Source: Chloropicon primus
Taxonomy: Eukaryota; Chlorophyta; Chloropicophyceae; Chloropicales; Chloropicaceae
Assembly: GCA_023205875.1 (NCBI GenBank)
Contig: CP060761.1
Coordinates: forward strand, 496,001-560,000
Direction: 5' to 3'
DNA: 64,000 nucleotides
A program made the translations under genes and the position numbers. Of the stretch, positions 49,148 through 58,676 are shown piece by piece. Position 1 is the stretch's first letter; each line of letters starts with the position of its first letter. The notes beneath the pieces are model-generated. The model searched no databases, was not told the origin of the DNA, and saw only the letters and a list, made by a program, of their open reading frames with translations.

Positions 49148-49761
49148 ATGTTTGAGACGAGAGGGACGCTGCTGTCGACGAGAGTGAGGGCCTCATCTTC
49201 CGTGAGAGTTCCCAGCACGGCATCGAGGGACATGACTTCGTTGAGCCCCAGACGAAGAGATGCGCGTCACTCCACGCTTGCTCAGGTTCTGGAGAGGAAG
49301 GCCAGGAAAGCTGCGCAGCACGTCGTCGCTCGCTCGGGACCCAAGGGCGTGGAGGATCTCGCGAATTTTGACGACGAGGGCAACGAGATCGTGGACGAGG
49401 ACGCACCAACAAGCGACTTTGCGGGCCAGGTACGACGAGTGAACACACACACGCCAGATTTATGTCATTTTTTCAATCACGCTGACGCGATATCATCGCA
49501 CCCACTCTCTTCGCCTCCCTCTCTCTCTCTGTGTGCCTGCGTGCGTGCCTGCAAAACGCTCCGCAGTTCTTTGGCACCTACTTGCAGTTGGGGGTTTGGG
49601 TTACCATATTGACTTTTGCGGGGTTCACGGGGTTCAAGGCTATCCTGGAGAACCCGAACGCTGCGCAGGACGTCGGCTTGCTCGTGGCGCCATCGTCCGC
49701 GGCCGTCCTCCTCATCGTCTCCTTCATGACGTACACCTTTGTCATCAAGAAGGAGAAGTAG
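49148..49761 (+). CDS. Unrecognised small membrane protein, two exons, organelle-type leader
   Basis: Exon 1 (49148-49429) ends at CAG/GTACGA and exon 2 (49567-49761) starts after CTCCGCAG; phase 0, 158 residues. The N-terminus (MFETRGTLLSTRVRASSSVR VPSTASRDMTS) is Ser/Arg-rich without acidic residues beyond the second codon, like a transit peptide or presequence. After an acidic linker come two hydrophobic segments, LGVWVTILTFAGFTGFKAIL and VGLLVAPSSAAVLLIVSFMTYTFV split by a short loop, and a KKEK tail. The layout recalls small photosystem or respiratory assembly proteins, but I see no family signature. It converges on UBL5 with 79 bp between stops. Confidence 0.78.
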
Positions 49762-49840
49762 TAGGCAAACCTCGTGGTCGGAGCGAAGGAGGAGTCGCTC
49801 AAAAAGGAGCGGCACCTTTAGATTAATTGTTTTTGCCTTG

Positions 49841-50529
49841 TTAGTTATAATACAGCTCGAGGTTCATGCCGTCGTGGATCTCGTAATCCTCCAGCGTGAT
49901 GTGGTCCTTGTAGATCGTGTACCACTTTTGGATCCTAATCTTCTCCGGCTTGGTACCTGTTCACGCACAAGAGCGAACGAAAGAAAGGCGTTTCATCCGT
50001 CAGCTTTCCCATTCACCTGTGCGACCGAGGCTTTCAGGCCATTAGGAAGAGGTGTCTCACCTGTCTGGGCAGCAACGAGCTTCTTCAAGTCACCGACGGA
50101 ATCATCCTCGCTGTGAAGTGAAAGGTTAAACACGGATGAAGGAGGGTGAGGTCAGGTCAGGTCAGTGAACGCGTTCGTGCCTCTCCACGGGCGTATACAG
50201 GGGTCACGGCTCCTTCAGCTCTCCATCTCTGTTACGGTGGTGCGATGAGGGGGGCAAGAGCAAGGGAACAAGATCATCCCAATGGATACAGATACACGTC
50301 AAACAGGAAGCAGCCAAGTCACTCGCCAACTCAACTCAACTCAACTCAACTCAACTCAGTGTTGCTGCACAACGCGAACCCTCTCTCTGTCTGTCCCTTG
50401 ATGGCGACGGTGATGGTGATGGTGATGGTGATGGTGATGGCGATGACATCAGCAGAAAGGGGGAGTGACTTACTTGCACTTGACTCTGATCTTCTTCCCG
50501 AGGCGATCGTTTAGCACAATCTCAATCAT
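49841..50529 (-). CDS. UBL5: UBL5/Hub1 ubiquitin-like splicing modifier
   Basis: Hub1/UBL5 binds spliceosome proteins non-covalently. Three exons on the minus strand: 50529-50474, 50110-50061 and 49956-49841, joined in phase to 73 residues. Translation starts [20 protein letters not shown] and continues [53 protein letters not shown]. The end is the family's double-Tyr terminus rather than a Gly-Gly. Donors are GTAAGT and GTGAGA and acceptors TTCACAG and GAACAG. Intron 1 carries (AACTC)n and (GATGGT)n tracts. Confidence 0.97.
50140..50460. repeat. Microsatellites inside UBL5 intron 1
   Basis: GGTCA repeats occur at about 50149-50165, (AACTC)n at about 50326-50358 and (GATGGT)n at about 50403-50440. 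They make up a good part of the intron. Confidence 0.85.
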
Positions 50530-50584
50530 CACGAACCACTTGCAGAGTCGTTGCGTGATCGATGAACCACAACCTCAAAGCCAA

Positions 50585-50650
50585 ACCCCAAATCCTCCTC
50601 ACCAGAGCGTCGTTCGTTTCGACTGAAGTATCGAACGAAAGAGCGAAAGA
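50585..50650 (-). promoter_or_regulatory. GPE, minus copy, upstream of UBL5
   Basis: On the plus strand it reads AAATCCTCCTCACCAGAGCG, TCGTTCGTTTCGACTGAAG, TATCGAACGAAAGAGCG. On the minus strand the gene-proximal end is CGCTCTGGTGAGGAGGAT. Confidence 0.7.
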
Positions 50651-50867
50651 CGACGCTTTCGATTTTCTGAACCACTTTGTTCCCCTCGAACCAACCCGTC
50701 CGCCACCTCACGCTTTGCTCGCGCCCTTCCCCCCCTCTCTCTCTCTCTCTCTTTCCTTCATTTACGGCCAGAAAGGCTGCTGGACTCGAGAGCGAAGGCT
50801 GCGGGTAAGTTATCGAGGAGCGGAGGACAGAGAGAGGGTGAGAGGCGGAAGGAGGAAGAGGAATCCG

Positions 50868-50932
50868 AAGCGTCATCTCTTTCTCTTTCGTTTGAGCCGT
50901 CGGTGGCACCATTTGGACCACGAGTGAGGATT
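50868..50932 (+). promoter_or_regulatory. GPE, plus copy, with likely 54-nt 5'-UTR intron, upstream of PAM16
   Basis: Reads GCGTCATCTCTTTCTCTTTC, GTTTGAGCCGTCGGTGGCAC, then GACCACGAGTGAGGATTTGG. GTGAGG at 50924 and TTGTCTCACAG at 50977 frame a plausible short intron. Confidence 0.65.
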
Positions 50933-51049
50933 TGGGGAACTGAAACGCGAGATGGTTTTGTCTTTTTTGTCTCACAGACGGAGAAGCGAGGAGTGGCGAG
51001 GACTGAGAGGAGGAAGAGACACGGGAAGAGGTCGTCGACTTGAGGAACG

Positions 51050-51940
51050 ATGGTAAGCTTCATGCGTTCCGCTCCACCGTCTCTCCCTCTTTTCCTTCGG
51101 GAGATGCTTTCTTCACAAGGGCTGCAGTCATGCTGGACATATTCCTCCTACTGCCTCTGGGCTGCATGGCTGCAGCAACGACGGCAGGTCGCGCGGGGGA
51201 GCTCCTTGACGGAAGGAATGACCGGTGATGGCATCGACAGGGACGGTCTCCTTCTTCTGTCGGGATTGTCCCACCTTCCGTTATCCAAAACAACAAATAT
51301 TGTCCCAGTTTCACTAACGCTTGGGTTTCTCCTCTCCTCGCTGTTCTCCGTTTTTTACTCGGTTTGGCGGCGTGAAGGCGGCGAGGATTATTGCACAGCT
51401 CCTGGTCACGGGAGGGACGGTCGTGTTCCGTGCCGCAGCGCAAGCATACCGCCAAGCCATCATAAGTAAGTATCTCACACACGCGAGCGCGCACCTCTCC
51501 AAGGCTTACCACAACGTCTTCGCCTTCGCTGATGACTCTCCGCAGCAAAAAGAAAAGTTTGCTGCTTGCTTTTCGCTCGCCCGTTGCTGACTTTGAGTTG
51601 GTTGTCTTCTCTTCTTGCAGATGGTAAAAAGGCTGGAGTGCACGAGGGCACGGCGCAGGCGTTTCGATCCAAGAAAATGGACCTTGTAGAAGCATACAAC
51701 ATCCTAGGGGTCAGCGAGAACACTCCGTGGCCCGAGGTTGTGAAGAAGTTCGACCACCTGTATGGCGTGAACGAGCGGCTAGGAAGCTTTTACTTGCAGT
51801 CCAAGATCTACAGAGCCAAGGAAAGGTTGGAGATGGAGCTCCCGGAAGACGTGAGAGCAGAGATGAAGACGAAGGAGGAGGCTAGCGCGAGTGCCGCGAG
51901 CCAGATGGAGGAGGAGAAGAAGACCAGCACGGGGGAGTGA
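51050..51940 (+). CDS. PAM16: PAM16/TIM16 mitochondrial import motor subunit
   Basis: PAM16 is the J-like partner that regulates PAM18 at the TIM23 channel. Exon 1 contributes only the start codon: ATG at 51050-51052 is followed at once by donor GTAAGC. Exon 2 (51378-51465) gives AARIIAQLLVTGGTVVFRAA AQAYRQAII, and exon 3 is 51621-51940 after TTCTTGCAG. All phases agree and give 136 residues. The N-terminal MAARIIAQLLV helix matches the family, and the J-like domain shows AYNILGVSENTPWPEVVKKF and LGSFYLQSKIYRAKERLEME. The HPD motif is absent, as expected for PAM16. The acceptor GCGTGAAG at 51377 is weak in pyrimidines. Confidence 0.93.
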
Positions 51941-52114
51941 TCAATCCGTCCGTCGACTCTTGTGGGGACATCCATCCGAGCCGGTACTGTACTACCAAAA
52001 AAGCAAAGTTTTTTATCTCGCTAATACTAATGTATAACACACACACACACTACAAATACACGGTCCAACAGAAGCGCGCAGACGTACACGCGACACATGC
52101 TCGCTGATGTGGAG

Positions 52115-53261
52115 TCACTTCTTGGTTCCGGTGACGATCGCCCACTCGTCCAGCGTTTCGATCTTGACGTCCTCCAGCTCGTCCGAGTAAGCTCGAGCCA
52201 CTTCATCGGCTTGTGTTGCGAGAATTCCAGACATCCCCAGCTTTCCGCCAGACTTCAGACTCTCGAGGAAACACTCCTTGAGTTCCAAGAGCGGTCCCAT
52301 CAAGATATTTGCTACAATCGTGTCAAAACTTTCGACGCCTCCAGGAATTCTCCCCGTAATCGTGCTGCTGACCAGAAGAGACTCTAAGTCTCCCTCTCTG
52401 ATTCCATTCTGCCTCGCGTTCACTTCCGTAATTCTCACCGCAGTCTCTTCGATGTCAGTCGCTACTGCGGCTTTAGCGCCAAACTTTAGTGCCCCGATGG
52501 CCAGGATGCCGGTGCCCGCTCCGTAGTCACACACCTCTTCGCCTCCCCGAATCGAGGACTGGAGCCACCGAAGGCAAAGTTTCGTCGTGGGGTGACCTCC
52601 ATTTCCCTGGGAAGCCAAACACGAAGGAAGGGCATCAGAAACGAAGCCGTCGTCAGCAGATGGACGAGCCAAAGCTCGGAAAAGCGGAGGGGGTCCCCAG
52701 CACACTTACGAATGCTATCCCGGGAGAAAGCATCAGAGAGACTGCGTCTTTTTCAGGAGGCTCGACCGTCGTCGGAACAATCCACAATGCATCCGATATC
52801 TGAATGGGTTGATACGATTCAAGCACGACATTCTCCCAATCGTGCGTCTCCACGAATACTTCCTCGACCTTGTACTCAAGCATCTCGCCAAGGACCTCTT
52901 CGCAGCTTGCGATGCACGTGGTGCACGCCTCCCTCTCCGCAAAGTAGCCCACCACGAGGGTATCCTTCCACTTCTCCCCTTGGTTCCACTTTTCGTTGCC
53001 GGAGAAGATTTCCTCCTCGCGCTCAGTCCCACGATGGAGATCCGAGAGAGTCACGGACTGGGCACCGAAGCACATCATGGTCTCGCTCAGGGTCTCGCAC
53101 CCACCCTTGTCGGCGCGGACTCGGACTTCATAGTGTGAGAATTCCTTCCCAGACGAAGTGGCACGAGTCGATGCCTCCCGCCGCCCAAACTGAGTCAGTC
53201 CACACCCCACCCTAGAGACGCTTCGACCCACCACAGACCGAATCCTCGCCAAGGACGCCAT
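52115..53261 (-). CDS. PrmA-like protein methyltransferase (ribosomal protein L11 lysine methylation)
   Basis: PrmA trimethylates ribosomal protein L11; organellar versions occur in plants and animals (ETFBKMT-like). Two exons on the minus strand: 53261-52710 (donor GTAAGT) and 52606-52115 (acceptor TTCCCAG), phase 0, 346 residues. The join rebuilds GIAFGNGGHPTTKLCLRWLQ, the family hallmark (usually AFGTGxHPTT). SAM motif I is VCDYGAGTGILAIGALKFGA, then AVATDIEETAVRITEVNARQ and DTIVANILMGPLLELKE. The N-terminus is Arg/Ser-rich and suits organelle import. Plastid versus mitochondrial location is undecided. Confidence 0.92.
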
Positions 53262-53333
53262 GCTGACCCTGATCCATCAGTCAAGACAAACGCAGATACC
53301 CGAGCGTTTCAGTCTCTCCAACACCTAATGACA

Positions 53334-53760
53334 CGCCATTTCTTTCAAGGGAGGATTCCTCTGAAAGATTGAGACACGATTCTTTTCATAATGCACACCA
53401 TCGCGCTCTCAACCTTCGTCCTCGCGTTCCTCACCCTCTCCACTCACCTCCTGTGTGTCCTCTAATCAGTGAATCCAAACACAGAATCAGAGACTACATC
53501 CTCAAACGTACGCCATTTCTTTCAAGGGAGGATTCCTCTGAAAGATTGAGACACGATGCTTCTCATAATACACACCATCGCGCTCTCAACCTTCGTCCTC
53601 GCGTTCCTCACCCTCTCCACTCACCTCCTGTGTGTCCTCTAATCAGTGAATCCAAACACAGAATCAGAGACTACATCCTCAAACGTACGCCATTTCTTTC
53701 AAGGGAGGATTCCTCTGAAAGATTGAGACACGATGCTTCTCATAATACACACCATCGCTC
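53334..53760 (-). repeat. GPE-bearing tandem array, 177-bp unit, about 2.4 copies
   Basis: The string CGCCATTTCTTTCAAGGGAG, GATTCCTCTGAAAGATTGAG starts at 53334, 53511 and 53688. The intervening DNA is nearly identical (CTCAACCTTCGTCCTCGCGT). The repeated block is a diverged GPE pointing toward the PrmA-like gene. An open frame across it (53369-53899) is a product of the repeat, not a gene. Confidence 0.88.
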
Positions 53761-54267
53761 TCTCGTCGTTCTCCCTCACCTCCTGTTCTCCCCTCCAGTC
53801 GTGTTCTCCGTCGCCTTTCCTGGGGAGGGGAGGGTCCAGGTCCGTCGAGGAGCAGAGCAGCGGAGGCGACGAGCGACGCGACGAAGAGACAACAGGTGAG
53901 CGACCCGAGACACAACGCACAGATGGAGAGAGAGAGAGAGAGAGAAGGGAGAGGCCTCACCCTCCGACGCGAGCGTTACCTTTTCGAGTGAGCGTTACGC
54001 TTTGTTTTTGTTTCGTTCCCTGGTTTGGAAAGGAATCAAGTTTGGCTTTCACTCTTTTGTGAGGGCAATGGCATGGCCAAGAGACTCGACAGAGAGAGAG
54101 AGAGAGAGAGGAGGGAGAGAGACGGTGTGGTGGAGGGGAGTGTGGGTTGGAATCGAATCGGAGGGCGAGAATTGTGTTCTTGCTGTTTTGTGTTTTGTTT
54201 GCGGTGAGGAAATGTTTTTCCTTCCTGCCAGGAGGGCTTGACCCATTCCATTCCATTCGAGAAAGAG

Positions 54268-54305
<38 letters not shown>

Positions 54306-54716
54306 GCAAGGGGATGGGTGCTAGGCATTGTCCTCCTCGAGAAGGTGTCGAAGCCGGTGTGATTGCGTGTTCTCGTCGAGAGACCGTCGTGGCTGTGAGT
54401 GCATGGTCAAACCCACGGGTTGGAATGGAATGGAGTGGAGTGAAGAGAGGGAGTTGGTTACGATTGCGTGAAAAGAGACGTGAGAGTGGAGTGAATTGAT
54501 GGAAGCCATTGTCGTCCTCGAGAAGATCTCGAACCAAACGCGTGTGTTCGGTTGGGGAACCAACGAGGCCTTACCATTGCTTGAGACTTTCGTCGGTCTT
54601 GAGAGCTCGTGAGGAAGTTGATGCCACCTGGAGCTGCGTCCGTTGCAGGATTATGATGTCGTGTCACAGTGCTCGGGTTTCTGACTCCTCTTTTTTGTTC
54701 GATTCGTTGCCCCAGA
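53761..54716. other. Spacer upstream of UQCRH, with a second-order duplication
   Basis: CATTGTCCTCCTCGAGAAGG at 54326 and CATTGTCGTCCTCGAGAAGA at 54507 start two related blocks 181 bp apart. Each is followed by a TCGAA string and preceded by CCATTCCATTC or GAATGGAATGG. The second block (CTCGAGAAGATCTCGAACCA) may be a diverged GPE. (AG)n tracts occur at 53928-53945, 54090-54112 and 54284-54304. The UQCRH start follows an acceptor-like GTTGCCCCAG at 54715. Confidence 0.5.
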
Positions 54717-54998
54717 ATGTGGTGGTTTACCAAGTACGTTTACGCCGACGAGGAGGAGCCGGAGGAGGACGTTGAGGACGAGGAGGAGGAAGAGGAAGAG
54801 GATCCAGAAGACGTGCGTCCACAGCTGGAAGAATTCTGCAAGCCAAAATGCGTGAAAGCTTGGGTAGCGTACCAAGAGTGCACAGACAGAGTTTCCAAGG
54901 ACACGACGGGCGAGGCTCACTGCACGGGGCAGTATTTCGACTACTGGGCTTGTATTGACCACTGCGTGGGCCCCAAGCTCTTCAAGGAACTGAAGTAG
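54717..54998 (+). CDS. UQCRH: Cytochrome bc1 complex hinge protein (UQCRH/QCR6)
   Basis: This is the acidic hinge subunit of respiratory complex III, helping cytochrome c1 meet cytochrome c. The 93-residue product starts MWWFTKYVYADEEEPEED and has an acidic run of about 25 residues. A cysteine-paired hairpin follows: FCKPKCVKAWVAYQECTDRV, AHCTGQYFDYWACIDHCVGP. The spacing of the cysteines and the YDYW-like motif match the family. The ATG comes one base after CCCCAG, so the leader is probably spliced there. Confidence 0.93.
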   Translation: MWWFTKYVYADEEEPEEDVEDEEEEEEEDPEDVRPQLEEFCKPKCVKAWVAYQECTDRVSKDTTGEAHCTGQYFDYWACIDHCVGPKLFKELK

Positions 54999-55572
54999 AA
55001 TTGAACCCAATTAGGATTAGTTATAAATTAAGACATTCCTCTCGAAAGGTGAATCGATTGGTTATCTCTTGGAACCAAACCAAACCAAACTCCTCTTTCT
55101 GTCGAGAAAGCTACATCGGCGTCATCGGTTCTCCAACCAACCCTTCGCCCAGGCCCCCAAGTCAGCGAGGCATCCATCGAAAAGAAAACTCATCAGAAGA
55201 CCTCTGCGTCAGCAACTAGCCCTTCCACTGCCCCTCTCCCTCTCTCACTCTCTTGTGCAGGACGGGACTCCTGCCGTACCAGGAGGATGGAGGGATGATG
55301 GAGAAGGGGACGAGGGCAAGGGCACAAGAGGGAAGGGGCCAGAGAAACTACGATACAAGGAAGGACTCTTGCTTGCTCTCCACTGCTTTCGATGGGTCAA
55401 GAAATGAATTCAATTCCGCTTGCTTGCTTTGGAACGCACGCGGCGGTCTCGTGCCGGCGTCGATGATGATGATGAGAAAGGACTTGTCAAGGCTATGACA
55501 CTGAAGAGGGATGACATGTGTAACTACATTTTGCTTATACAGCTTGCTTGCTCTACCCTAAACTCTCCCTCT
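54999..55572. other. Spacer between convergent UQCRH and the HARE-HTH gene
   Basis: At 574 bp this convergent gap is the largest in the window; the others are 51-203 bp. It holds ACCAAACCAAACC near 55075, a GTCGAGAAAGC string and a (GAT)n tract near 55460. I see no gene or RNA motif. Confidence 0.4.
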
Positions 55573-56790
55573 TCACTCTTCCTGCTTGACCTTGACGATG
55601 GAAGGGGCCGTCTTGCTTCGTGTTCTTGTTCTCTTCGACGACGGAGGACGAGGAACAGCTTTGCAGAGCCCGACCTCTTCGAGGTACTCTCTCTTCACAA
55701 TACATTGTTCCTTGTCGCTCAGCTTAAGAGATGCGTCCGCAAAGATGATCCTCAACGCCTCATTGTAGTCCGCGATGTCCTTCTTCTTCTCCGGGGACTT
55801 GCTGTCATAACACTGGGCCTCCTGCACGGCTTCGGCGTACTCCTCCTCCGTCATCAGGCCGGACTCGAGAGCCTCTCTCAAATCCAAAGCATAGGGAGAA
55901 GGAGAACTCATCGTCTTCGTGTTGTTGTTGGTGGTGGTGGCGTTGGAATTCTGCTCATTGAGGTTGTCGGCGGTTGATCGATTCAAGTATTCCTTGGCAA
56001 TTGCATATATTCCACGTGCAGTGCGAACAAAGCGGGGGCTGTGTCTACAAGTAGACCTGACACTGGACCACATTCTCTTCAGATCAGTAGAAACAGAACC
56101 ATTCAGACGCCTGAACACATATAGCTTCTTGGCCTGGATCCGTGCACGGATCTCTTTGACGCGCAAGCTCCTTCCCGCATCTTGAAGAACGCGATAGACG
56201 GCATCCCGAAGCGGTGAGGTGCTGACAGCATCTTGAGTATTGGACCCATTCAAGTATTCCTTGGCAATGGCATAAGTTCCAGGTTCAGTGCGGACAAAGC
56301 AGGGGCTCTTGCAACAAGCAGACCTGACACAGTCCCGCATTTTCTCATCATCAGTAGAAACAGAGCCATCTCTCCGCCTGAACACATACAACTTCTTGGC
56401 CTGGATCCGTGCATGGATCTCTTTGGCGCGCAAGCTCTCTCCCGCAGCATCTTGAAGAACGAGATAGACGGCAGCCACAAGAGTTCTCTTTCCATTGCGA
56501 GTCCCGAAAGGACGTGCGTTGCCTCCCATCATAGTCACCTGCGCTGTCTCAGGTTGGCAGGACGAATCCGCACCACCACTATCCTCCTCACTGTCGCTCT
56601 CCTCTTCGATGATCGTCGTAGAGCCTGTCGAGAAGCTCGCCAAATACTCTCCGTCCACGTCCATGTCCATGGCACCTGGGGACAACCCTCCCTTGTCGTC
56701 ATCACCACCGGCGACGGCCCTCGCCGCCGCGATCATCGCCGCCGTCGACCTGGTGCGTGTCCAGCTTCTCTGTCTCGTGGGACACCTCAT
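55573..56790 (-). CDS. Protein with two HARE-HTH domains
   Basis: The first ATG after the GPE region is 56790 (MRCPTRQRSWTRTRSTAAMI), giving 405 residues. Two winged-helix HARE-HTH units lie near residues 90-165 and 180-255. Each has AVYxVLQDAxxxSLRxKEIxARI, QAKKLYVFRR, and a C-terminal SPCFVRTEPGTYAIAKEYLN-type wing; the two units are about 70% alike by eye. HARE-HTH domains occur in ASXL, HB1 and restriction-linked proteins and are thought to read DNA modification. The acidic N-terminus and basic Ser-rich C-terminus (SSKRTRTRSKTAPS) suit a nuclear protein. Confidence 0.82.
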   Translation of the reverse strand: MRCPTRQRSWTRTRSTAAMIAAARAVAGGDDDKGGLSPGAMDMDVDGEYLASFSTGSTTIIEEESDSEEDSGGADSSCQPETAQVTMMGGNARPFGTRNGKRTLVAAVYLVLQDAAGESLRAKEIHARIQAKKLYVFRRRDGSVSTDDEKMRDCVRSACCKSPCFVRTEPGTYAIAKEYLNGSNTQDAVSTSPLRDAVYRVLQDAGRSLRVKEIRARIQAKKLYVFRRLNGSVSTDLKRMWSSVRSTCRHSPRFVRTARGIYAIAKEYLNRSTADNLNEQNSNATTTNNNTKTMSSPSPYALDLREALESGLMTEEEYAEAVQEAQCYDSKSPEKKKDIADYNEALRIIFADASLKLSDKEQCIVKREYLEEVGLCKAVPRPPSSKRTRTRSKTAPSIVKVKQEE

Positions 56791-56944
56791 GATGAAACAA
56801 AGCACCGCACGACACTGCGCAGCTCGACGAAGACTTGCCTTCCTCTTCCTCGTCACACAACCGAGCCAACAACTCACGAAACAAACTTCGAGGCAACCTC
56901 CTCCTGTAACGCCTGTCGTAGCAAAGAGAGCGAGCGAGCGGAGG

Positions 56945-57003
56945 ACCACTCCGTGCGTCAAAACCTTCAGCCGAGGTATCAATCGAAAGCCCTTGAGACG
57001 CGC
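56945..57003 (-). promoter_or_regulatory. GPE, minus copy, upstream of the HARE-HTH gene
   Basis: On the plus strand it reads GCGTCAAAACCTTCAGCCGA, GGTATCAATCGAAAGCCCTT, GAGACGCGC. Confidence 0.65.
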
Positions 57004-57165
57004 TTCCGTTCTTTCAACACCTCCTCCCCTTCTTCGTCCCCGTCCGTGCACAAAGTCCTCGACAACAACACCTTCCCTCTCCCTTGTTGCGCGACGTGCC
57101 CGGGCGTTAATCTCACTCCCGTTTTCAACTCCTTATCTTCTTTGGGGTTTTTCAGCCCCAGGTTC

Positions 57166-57791
57166 ATGGAGGAGACGAGTCCTGCAACAAGGATGGCGAT
57201 GGCGATGGCGATGGCGACGAGATGCAGCCGCTCGGTGTGTACGGCGATGGCATCGAGCACGGCATCGATGTCATGCACCTCTCGTGACATCGTCGCCATC
57301 GGAGACGCTTACGTGAAGGAAGCTTCGTTCACTCCAGAGGACGTGAAACAGTTTGTCCATCTGACAGGGGATGAGAACCCCATCCATCAAAAGGCAGTGG
57401 CACTTGTTCCTGGATGGCTAACCGCGTCAATCTTTCCATCGATTATCGGGAGTGAGTTCCCTGGTGAGTCCAAACGCATGTGACGAGGTCAGCGCGGCCA
57501 TCGTGGAACCTGACAGCTTCATCTTCATCAACTTTCAACAACTTCCAACAACTTCCAACAACGGATTGCTTTTGACTTGTTGATGAAGGTTCTCTTTACC
57601 TGGAGCAGAGCGTGCGATTCAAGAAGAAGATTTACGTGGGTGAGGGGCTGACGGCAAAGCTGGTGGTGAAGCGCGTTCAGGGGAGGCAGGCCGTCTTTGA
57701 CACGCAGTGCTTCCACGACGACACCGGCGAGGTCGTGGTCGAAGGGGAGGCAAGGGCTCTGCTCAAGCAAGGGAAAGGAGGGAAGCAGTGA
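57166..57791 (+). CDS. HTD2: MaoC-like hotdog dehydratase (mitochondrial 3-hydroxyacyl-thioester dehydratase type)
   Basis: R-specific hydratases/dehydratases of this type act in mitochondrial fatty-acid synthesis (HTD2/HTD) or beta-oxidation. Exon 1 (57166-57463) ends at G/GTGAGT and exon 2 (57589-57791) starts after TGATGAAG; 166 residues. The leader has (AM)n and Arg, like a presequence. The hydratase motif HLTGDENPIHQKA with Asp and His is complete, followed by LVPGWLTASIFPSIIGSEFP and YLEQSVRFKKKIYVGEGLTA. The start follows TTTTTCAGCCCCAG by four bases, suggesting a spliced leader. The exact enzyme is inferred from size and context-free similarity. Confidence 0.88.
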
Positions 57792-58394
57792 GGATGGGCC
57801 ATTCCTTTGTCTTCTGGATCATTGGAACGGGGTCTGCTGTAATTTAAATGAATTGGGTAGAGAGGTCTGTCCACCGGCCTTGACAACTCGTCACGCTCGC
57901 TCGCGGCCTTCCTTCCTTCCTTCCCAAGGACGGCGGTCGATGAGACGGCAGCAGCTCGCGAGCAGCGGTCCCAGTAGCAGGGAGGATGGGGCTGGCCCTC
58001 AAAAGATTCCTCATCAGCGGAATGACCTGTCTTTCTTTGTTGGAGCTACTTTTGCATCCGCTCTGGCATCCTTGCTCTCTTGGTTGGTACGTCCTCTGTC
58101 CTATCACATCACCAGAGACACAGAAGAGGAGAGAAAGAGGAAAGAGAGGCCTCGTTGAACCCCGCTGCAATGCGTCTAGTCACTCGGCTTCTTCCACGCA
58201 TCCATCCACTGCCATGGTCCTGGTCTCTCTCTCTCTATCTCTCACTCATTCCCTCCCTTATCATCGCCATCGCACCGTATCAGAGACAAAGAGAGACAAA
58301 GAGAGACAGAGACAGAGAGGGGCATTGGAAGAGTAAACTGCAATGCGCCTAGTCACTTGGCTTCTTCCACGCATTCATCCACTGCCATGGTCCT

Positions 58395-58441
<47 letters not shown>

Positions 58442-58490
58442 ATCTCCACCCTTTGGATAAGGAGCCAGGAGAACAGGGAAAGGAGAGGGT

Positions 58491-58526
<36 letters not shown>

Positions 58527-58577
58527 GAAGGAGGAGGAGGAGGAGGAGGATACGACAGGAATCATCGTCATCGTCAC
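57792..58577. other. Spacer between MaoC and MenG genes
   Basis: A duplicated block of about 75 bp begins AATGCGTCTAGTCACTCGGC at 58169 and AATGCGCCTAGTCACTTGGC at 58342, a step of 173 bp, each followed by CACTGCCATGGTCCTGGTCT. Long (CT)n and (AG)n tracts lie at 58399-58438 and 58494-58522. No gene. Confidence 0.6.
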
Positions 58578-58631
58578 ATTTTGCTCTTTCGATCGAGCCC
58601 TGGCTCGAAACGAGGAACCCACCGACGAGCA
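58578..58631 (+). promoter_or_regulatory. GPE, plus copy, 46 bp before MenG
   Basis: Reads TTGCTCTTTCGATCGAGCCC, TGGCTCGAAACGAGGAACCC, ACCGACGAGC. The terminal GGTGAGGAT is not present. Confidence 0.65.
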
Positions 58632-58676
58632 TTTTATCAACACAGAGAGGGGAAGAGGAAGAGGAAGAGGAAGAGG

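Noticed and set aside
53369-53899. A 176-codon frame with repeated peptide units
   Set aside because: The repeats come from the 177-bp array and no family is recognisable.
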